Positions 59,951 to 64,000 of a stretch of 64,000 bases of DNA are shown one piece after another; position 1 is the first letter of the stretch; each line of letters begins with the position of its first letter. Both the position numbers and the translations under genes were made by a program. This DNA is from Pinibacter soli. GTDB taxonomy: Bacteria > Bacteroidota > Bacteroidia > Chitinophagales > Chitinophagaceae. The stretch lies in contig NZ_JASBRG010000001.1 of NCBI RefSeq assembly GCF_029961145.1, positions 792,688 to 856,687 on the forward strand, written 5' to 3'. The notes below the pieces were generated by a model that was not told where the DNA came from, did no database searches, and worked only from the letters and a program-made list of their open reading frames with translations.

Positions 59951-60805
59951 TTAAGCGTTAAGCAACTTCAAAAACAACCACACAAACGGCGTTGCTACAA
60001 GGAGAGAGTCGAAGCGATCCAGAAAGCCTCCATGACCGGGCATGATGCTGCCGCTGTCTTTTACGTTGGCCATGCGTTTTAGTTTGCTTTCCAGCAAATC
60101 GCCAAGCGTTCCCATAATGGCGGCAATGGAAGAAATACCAATCAATTCAGTTGTAGATGACACGCCAATTGCTCTTCCCACAAGCGTAACCGTTACAACC
60201 GCCAGTACCATTCCACCTATCGTTCCTTCCCATGTTTTTTTGGGAGAGATTTTAGAAAATGGTGTTTTGCCAATCAGCGAGCCGACAATGTAGGCCATTG
60301 TATCATTTATCCAAATGGAGCAAATAATAATCAACGGCGTGACCCACTGAAAATCGAATTTCACCGGATTCCTTATGTCGATCATAGCTGCCAAACTCAA
60401 TGATATATATAGTATCCCGAGAAATGAATAGCCGATATTTTTAGAATTGATATTTTTTGAAAACAACAATTCAGAAATAGGTAAAATAAAAAGGGCGATC
60501 AAACCAACCCACCATCCAATGGCATGTAAAAGAAACCCGCCTACATGAAAATAATCATTAGTGGCAAATAACATCAGGCACCATCCGGCAATCACGATAG
60601 CATATCTGTGGAAAGGATTGATGTTATTGTATTCACTGTCGGTTAGTCCAATGAGTTTTTGATACTCTATCCAGCAGCCGAAATGTATGATGGAAAATAA
60701 AATAAAGAAACTCCAATAGTTCCATAGAAGGCCGGTAAGCATCACGGCTACAAATAGCACAGCTGTTAATGTCCGGGTTTTAAAGGTTTGCCAGTTAAAT
60801 GCCAT
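59951..60805 (-). CDS. cdsA: phosphatidate cytidylyltransferase
   Basis: 284 residues with about eight hydrophobic helices. It makes CDP-diacylglycerol from phosphatidate and CTP (EC 2.7.7.41), the entry to phospholipid synthesis, in the cytoplasmic membrane. The family signature is intact near the C-terminus: SKLKRMANVKDSGSIMPGHG then GGFLDRFDSL (about 242-270). KTPFSKISPKKTWEGTIGG (about 185-203) is the second conserved stretch. The CPBP-protease gene lies 63 bp upstream on the same strand, so the two may be co-transcribed. Confidence 0.95.
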   Translation of the reverse strand: MAFNWQTFKTRTLTAVLFVAVMLTGLLWNYWSFFILFSIIHFGCWIEYQKLIGLTDSEYNNINPFHRYAIVIAGWCLMLFATNDYFHVGGFLLHAIGWWVGLIALFILPISELLFSKNINSKNIGYSFLGILYISLSLAAMIDIRNPVKFDFQWVTPLIIICSIWINDTMAYIVGSLIGKTPFSKISPKKTWEGTIGGMVLAVVTVTLVGRAIGVSSTTELIGISSIAAIMGTLGDLLESKLKRMANVKDSGSIMPGHGGFLDRFDSLLVATPFVWLFLKLLNA

Positions 60806-60854
60806 TGTATATTTTTATTTGTGCGAATCGGGTATTGAATTGGGGGTTTCTGTT

Positions 60855-60882
60855 ATGCCAATTAACAATTAATAATTACCAT
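60855..60882. repeat. 7-nt-periodic array (CAATTAA units)
   Basis: Units CAATTAA, CAATTAA, TAATTAC in phase between cdsA and the CPBP gene. No opposite arm seen. Confidence 0.45.
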
Positions 60883-61813
60883 TGTCATTCTTTCTATCAA
60901 TAGGTTCTATCGTAAAATCGTCCGTATCATATATCTCGCTGTAATGGGTATGCGAAATGCGTTTCATCCAGATGAGAACTAAAACTATTGCAACACAACT
61001 TGTCAATACCAGCCAAACACTGAAATGAGTGTCTTCCACCATTGTTGACGGATAATAATACAATACTATAATTTGCATCGCATTGTTTAAAAAATGCATC
61101 AATATTCCCGGCCAAAGACTGCCGCTGTACCAATACAACGCTCCCAACAAAGCTCCTAAAACAAAGCGAACCAGAAACCCGCTAAACTCCATATGAGCGG
61201 CAGAGAAAATAAATGCGGTGACAATAATTCCTATAACCGGACTTTTAAACAATTTGATAAAAATCCTTTGCAATGCGCCTCTGAAAAAAATCTCCTCCAT
61301 CATCGCCGGAATTATTCCAAATATGATGACGTTCATGAAAAGATCCTTTACGGACGGCATAACCAGCATTTTCTTCATCATTTCCCTGTTCAGTTCGTCG
61401 AACTTTTCGAATGTTTGATGCAGACCGGAAGGCAGGTGTATTTGTTTGTTGATAATTGCGAACCAGCTAAGGGCCGGAAGGGAGGCAAGTAAAACTATTA
61501 CTGCTATTGACATAAATATCTGTGGCGCGGGTTTTCTAAACCCGAGATATTTAAACGGATGATGATCAGACATATAGCTGAATAAAAAGCCTGACAAGCC
61601 AAAGACGAATATCGAACTGATGGCCAGGTTCACCTTTGAAGCGGCGACCGCAGCAGGGCCCACCGGATTCATCAGTTCATCAAGGCTAATATGGTAGGCT
61701 CCGGCAATGGAATAAGCGGCCGCTGAGCCCAAAACGGCACTTGTAACGAAGAAAAGACCGCCTAAAATTATAAATTGAAGCCAAACAGGCTTGTATTTTA
61801 GATAAGTGTTCAT
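60869..61813 (-). CDS. CPBP-family intramembrane metalloprotease
   Basis: 314 residues, eight hydrophobic helices. The CPBP (Abi/Rce1-like) motifs are all present: motif 1 MMEEIFFRGALQR (about 168-180; Glu-Glu-x-x-x-Arg), motif 2 FIFSAAHMEFSG with His (about 203-214), and motif 3 LMHFLNNAM (about 238-246). In characterised members these are catalytic Glu and His residues. The cytoplasmic C-terminus is acidic (DTDDFTIEPIDRKND). In other bacteria relatives act in bacteriocin self-protection or protein processing; target unknown here. Confidence 0.92.
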   Translation of the reverse strand: MNTYLKYKPVWLQFIILGGLFFVTSAVLGSAAAYSIAGAYHISLDELMNPVGPAAVAASKVNLAISSIFVFGLSGFLFSYMSDHHPFKYLGFRKPAPQIFMSIAVIVLLASLPALSWFAIINKQIHLPSGLHQTFEKFDELNREMMKKMLVMPSVKDLFMNVIIFGIIPAMMEEIFFRGALQRIFIKLFKSPVIGIIVTAFIFSAAHMEFSGFLVRFVLGALLGALYWYSGSLWPGILMHFLNNAMQIIVLYYYPSTMVEDTHFSVWLVLTSCVAIVLVLIWMKRISHTHYSEIYDTDDFTIEPIDRKNDNGNY

Positions 61814-61880
61814 AAATGGTTCGGTAAAATGCTCGTAAATTTGCAGCTCAAAATTAGTTTTCCGTCAGCAGATTGAAGCA

Positions 61881-61987
61881 ATTATAATGAATAATTAATA
61901 CGATGGCGGCCTTTTAGAAGGCAATCTGTTCAAAATTAGAGCACTCGATTCTATTACGAATGCCAATCCATTAATTATTAATTAGTT
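61881..61987. repeat. 7-nt-periodic inverted repeat (ATAATTA units)
   Basis: Left 61881-61901 (ATAATGA, ATAATTA, ATA) and right 61968-61987 (CATTAAT, TATTAAT, TAGTT) are roughly complementary. It lies in the divergent gap before dusB. Confidence 0.55.
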
Positions 61988-62018
61988 CTACAGCTTTTTC
62001 GGAAAGCGCCTAAAAATT

Positions 62019-63059
62019 ATGGTTACAATCGGCAACTTACAACTTCCTGATTTTCCTTTGCTACTCGCTCCAATGGAGGACGTGAGTGATCCGCCGTTCC
62101 GTGCGGTGTGTAAAGACAATGGCGCCGACCTTATGTATACCGAATTCATCAGCAGTGAGGGATTGATTCGTGATGCGATTAAAAGCCGCCGAAAGCTCGA
62201 TATATTTGATTATGAACGCCCTGTGGGCATCCAGATATTTGGTGGAGATGAGGAAAGTCTTTCTCTTGCGGCAAAAATTGTGGATGTTACGAATCCGGAT
62301 CTACTGGATATTAACTTCGGTTGCCCGGTAAAAAAAGTGGCCATGAAAGGCGCAGGAGCCGGCGTGTTGAAAGATATCGACCTGATGGTGCGCCTGACCG
62401 ATGCTGTTGTTAAAAGCTCAAAATTACCCGTTACGGTGAAAACGCGCCTTGGCTGGGATGACAATACCAGAAATATTGAAGAAGTCGCGGAGCGTTTGCA
62501 AGACGTTGGCATCAAAGCACTTGCGATCCACGGCAGAACGCGTACGCAAATGTATAAAGGTGAAGCAGACTGGACGCTTATCGGTAAGGTGAAAAACAAC
62601 CCTCGCATCAAAATTCCCATCTTTGGTAACGGAGACATTGATTCTCCGGAAAAAGCGCTTGAATATCAGAATCGCTATGGCGTTGATGGTATCATGATCG
62701 GTCGTGCGGCGATTGGTTATCCATGGATCTTTAATGAAATAAAACATTTTGCAAAAACAGGTACTCATTTGGCTCCGCCAACGGTGGAAGAAAGAGTGGC
62801 GGTTTGCAAAAAGCATTTGCAAAAATCTGTGGAGTGGAAAGGACCAATTGTAGGCATTTTCGAGATGCGCCGTCATTATGCGAATTACTTGAAAGGTTTG
62901 CCAAACATTAAAGAGTTTAGGGGAAAACTTGTTACGCTGACAACAGAACCAGAAATTAATGAAGTGCTGGATGCAGTTACTTCTTACTATACAGGTTTCG
63001 AGTTTCCTAAAACAGAAATAGAATTAATCAACTATCACGAGAAATGCCCGATTGACTAG
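62019..63059 (+). CDS. dusB: tRNA-dihydrouridine synthase, DusB type
   Basis: 346 residues, full length. FMN-dependent reduction of uridines in tRNA. Starts GNLQLPDFPLLLAPMEDVSD with the FMN-binding strand. MYTEFISSEGLI and IQIFGGDEES are further FMN contacts. The catalytic acid Cys is in DINFGCPVKKVAMKGAGAGV (C102). TVKTRLGWDDN, HGRTRTQMYKG, NGDIDSPEKAL and GIMIGRAAIGYPWIF complete the TIM barrel. The C-terminal ~80 residues are the helical tRNA-binding domain (MRRHYANYLKGLPNIKEFR). No fis gene follows; DUF4197 is downstream instead. Confidence 0.96.
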   Translation: MVTIGNLQLPDFPLLLAPMEDVSDPPFRAVCKDNGADLMYTEFISSEGLIRDAIKSRRKLDIFDYERPVGIQIFGGDEESLSLAAKIVDVTNPDLLDINFGCPVKKVAMKGAGAGVLKDIDLMVRLTDAVVKSSKLPVTVKTRLGWDDNTRNIEEVAERLQDVGIKALAIHGRTRTQMYKGEADWTLIGKVKNNPRIKIPIFGNGDIDSPEKALEYQNRYGVDGIMIGRAAIGYPWIFNEIKHFAKTGTHLAPPTVEERVAVCKKHLQKSVEWKGPIVGIFEMRRHYANYLKGLPNIKEFRGKLVTLTTEPEINEVLDAVTSYYTGFEFPKTEIELINYHEKCPID

Positions 63060-63109
63060 TCTGGCATTCGATTTTAATCTTGTGTCTCTATAAAAATTAA
63101 AATATATCT

Positions 63110-63832
63110 ATGAAAATTTGGGCTCTGGCCATTCCAGCAATGGCACTATTCAGTTCTTGCGAAACTTTGCAATTACCACAAACTTCAACAGGTACAGGCA
63201 CAACAACCACGAAGTCGTCTGGCGCAGTTACAGAAAATGATGCTGCGCAGGGTATCCGTGAAGCACTTACACAAGGCATAACCAAAGCTGTTTCAACCCT
63301 CAACGTGACGAACGGATTTCTGGGAAACCAGGCTTACAAGGTACTGTTACCACCTGATGCAGTTAAAGTAGAAAACACATTGCGCACTTTAGGTATGGGC
63401 GCGCAAGTAGACAAAGCGATCACACAAATCAACCGTGCAGCGGAAGATGCAGTGGGTCAGGCAACTCCCATCTTTGTGAACGCTATTAAACAAATGAGCA
63501 TTACCGATGCATTGAACATTGTGAAAGGCGGAAACAATTCAGTAACCAATTATTTCAAGGACAAAACAAGTTCTCAATTACTGGCGGCGTTTGCACCGAA
63601 TATAAAACAGTCACTGGATAAAGTAAGTGCTACAAAATACTACGCTGACATTGTAAATGTCTACAATAAACTGCCAACTACTGTTCAAAAAATAAACCCT
63701 GATTTGCAAAACTATGTTGCGGGAAAAGCAACTGACGCATTGTTTGATCAGATTGCCAAAGAAGAAGTTGCTATCCGTACTGATCCTATGGGCCAGGCTT
63801 CAGCTATTTTGCAAAAGGTTTTCGGGAAGTAG
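63110..63832 (+). CDS. DUF4197 lipoprotein
   Basis: 240 residues. The signal peptide ends in a lipobox at Cys 17 (LFSSCETL). After a short Thr/Gly linker (TSTGTGTTTTKSSGA) the ~200-residue body matches DUF4197: IREALTQGITKAVSTLNVTNGFLGN, then KVLLPPDAVKVENTLRTLGM, ITQINRAAEDAVGQATPIFV, and KQMSITDALNIVKGGNNSVT; ends SAILQKVFGK. Periplasmic or outer-membrane-anchored helical protein of unknown function. A possible promoter TTG-N20-TAATCTTG overlaps the dusB end. Confidence 0.9.
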   Translation: MKIWALAIPAMALFSSCETLQLPQTSTGTGTTTTKSSGAVTENDAAQGIREALTQGITKAVSTLNVTNGFLGNQAYKVLLPPDAVKVENTLRTLGMGAQVDKAITQINRAAEDAVGQATPIFVNAIKQMSITDALNIVKGGNNSVTNYFKDKTSSQLLAAFAPNIKQSLDKVSATKYYADIVNVYNKLPTTVQKINPDLQNYVAGKATDALFDQIAKEEVAIRTDPMGQASAILQKVFGK

Positions 63833-63837
63833 TGAGC

Positions 63838-63878
63838 ACGCACATGACGATGATTTAGCAGATTTGCACTGATTTTTT
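63838..63878. repeat. single 9-9-10-nt-periodic arm (decayed)
   Basis: ATGACGATG, ATTTAGCAG, ATTTGCACTG in phase, resembling the …GAT family at 25897, right after the stop at 63832. No good opposite arm; half element. Confidence 0.5.
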
Positions 63879-63935
63879 TTGTTAAATCTTCAGACATTGT
63901 ATAGTCCTAAAATAAGTTGACAGATTTTTAAATTG

Positions 63936-63966
63936 TCCCGGTTGCCTCAGGTGACCGGGATTTTTG
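63936..63966 (+). terminator. Rho-independent terminator
   Basis: TCCCGGT (63936-63942) pairs with ACCGGGA (63954-63960), 11-nt loop, then T5. Ends the DUF4197 transcript. Confidence 0.87.
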
Positions 63967-64000
63967 TTTGATATACCTGTTCGGGTGTTTGCATGTGTAA

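Overview
The window is chromosomal DNA of a Bacteroidota bacterium, most likely of the family Chitinophagaceae (inferred from gene content, by eye about 40% GC). Supporting signs are type IX secretion (T9SS) sorting domains of types A and B, a PorP/SprF-like outer-membrane protein, a FecR/DUF4974-type protein, a zinc-less DksA relative with a histone H1-like tail, and a perfect Bacteroidota promoter (TTTG, 18 nt, TAGTTTTG). I saw no rRNA gene, no intact tRNA, no prophage, no transposase and no CRISPR array.

Layout. 1-410: 3' end of a gene of unknown function. 585-2396: large protein with a nitronate-monooxygenase-like signature. 2746-11287: surface module of two large secreted paralogs (IgGFc-binding-like and PKD domains, type B T9SS tail), a 45-residue microprotein and a PorP protein. 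11858-15933: small conserved protein, ThrE-like exporter, thioesterase, response regulator, and a receiver-histidine kinase. 16037-19309: HExxH lipoprotein followed by three tandem secreted paralogs. 19310-21475: gene-poor stretch with hairpins, a tRNA-like fold, a 52-residue ORF and a REP-like element. 21476-33068: uvrB, mgsA, a T9SS type A protein, an orphan FecR-like lipoprotein, recA, ackA-pta, a DUF763 protein and a SnoaL-like lipoprotein. 33171-40858: polA, a beta-barrel, gluconate permease plus kinase, and small proteins. 41037-45769: polysaccharide or peptidoglycan O-acetylation cluster (MBOAT, two SGNH proteins, glucosaminidase). 45830-51815: aldose epimerase, TonB-C protein, DksA/H1 protein and ileS. 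52031-59040: tetR-tolC-hlyD-acrB efflux operon. 59312-63832: hypothetical protein, cdsA, CPBP protease, dusB and a DUF4197 protein.

How the genes work together. ackA-pta is the acetate/acetyl-CoA node. The permease and kinase at 36884-39820 form a gluconate uptake unit. The efflux operon appears autoregulated: a perfect 13-bp palindrome lies between the -33 and -7 boxes in front of tetR. The MBOAT cluster looks like an acyl-transfer machine for an extracytoplasmic polymer.

Most striking signal. Many intergenic gaps carry hyphenated inverted repeats. Their arms are short tandem arrays with a fixed period: 7 nt, 8 nt, or 9-9-10 nt, depending on the family. Several unrelated arm sequences share this architecture, and the arms often abut stop codons. 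I know no standard element class with this design, and it is the best candidate here for something undescribed.
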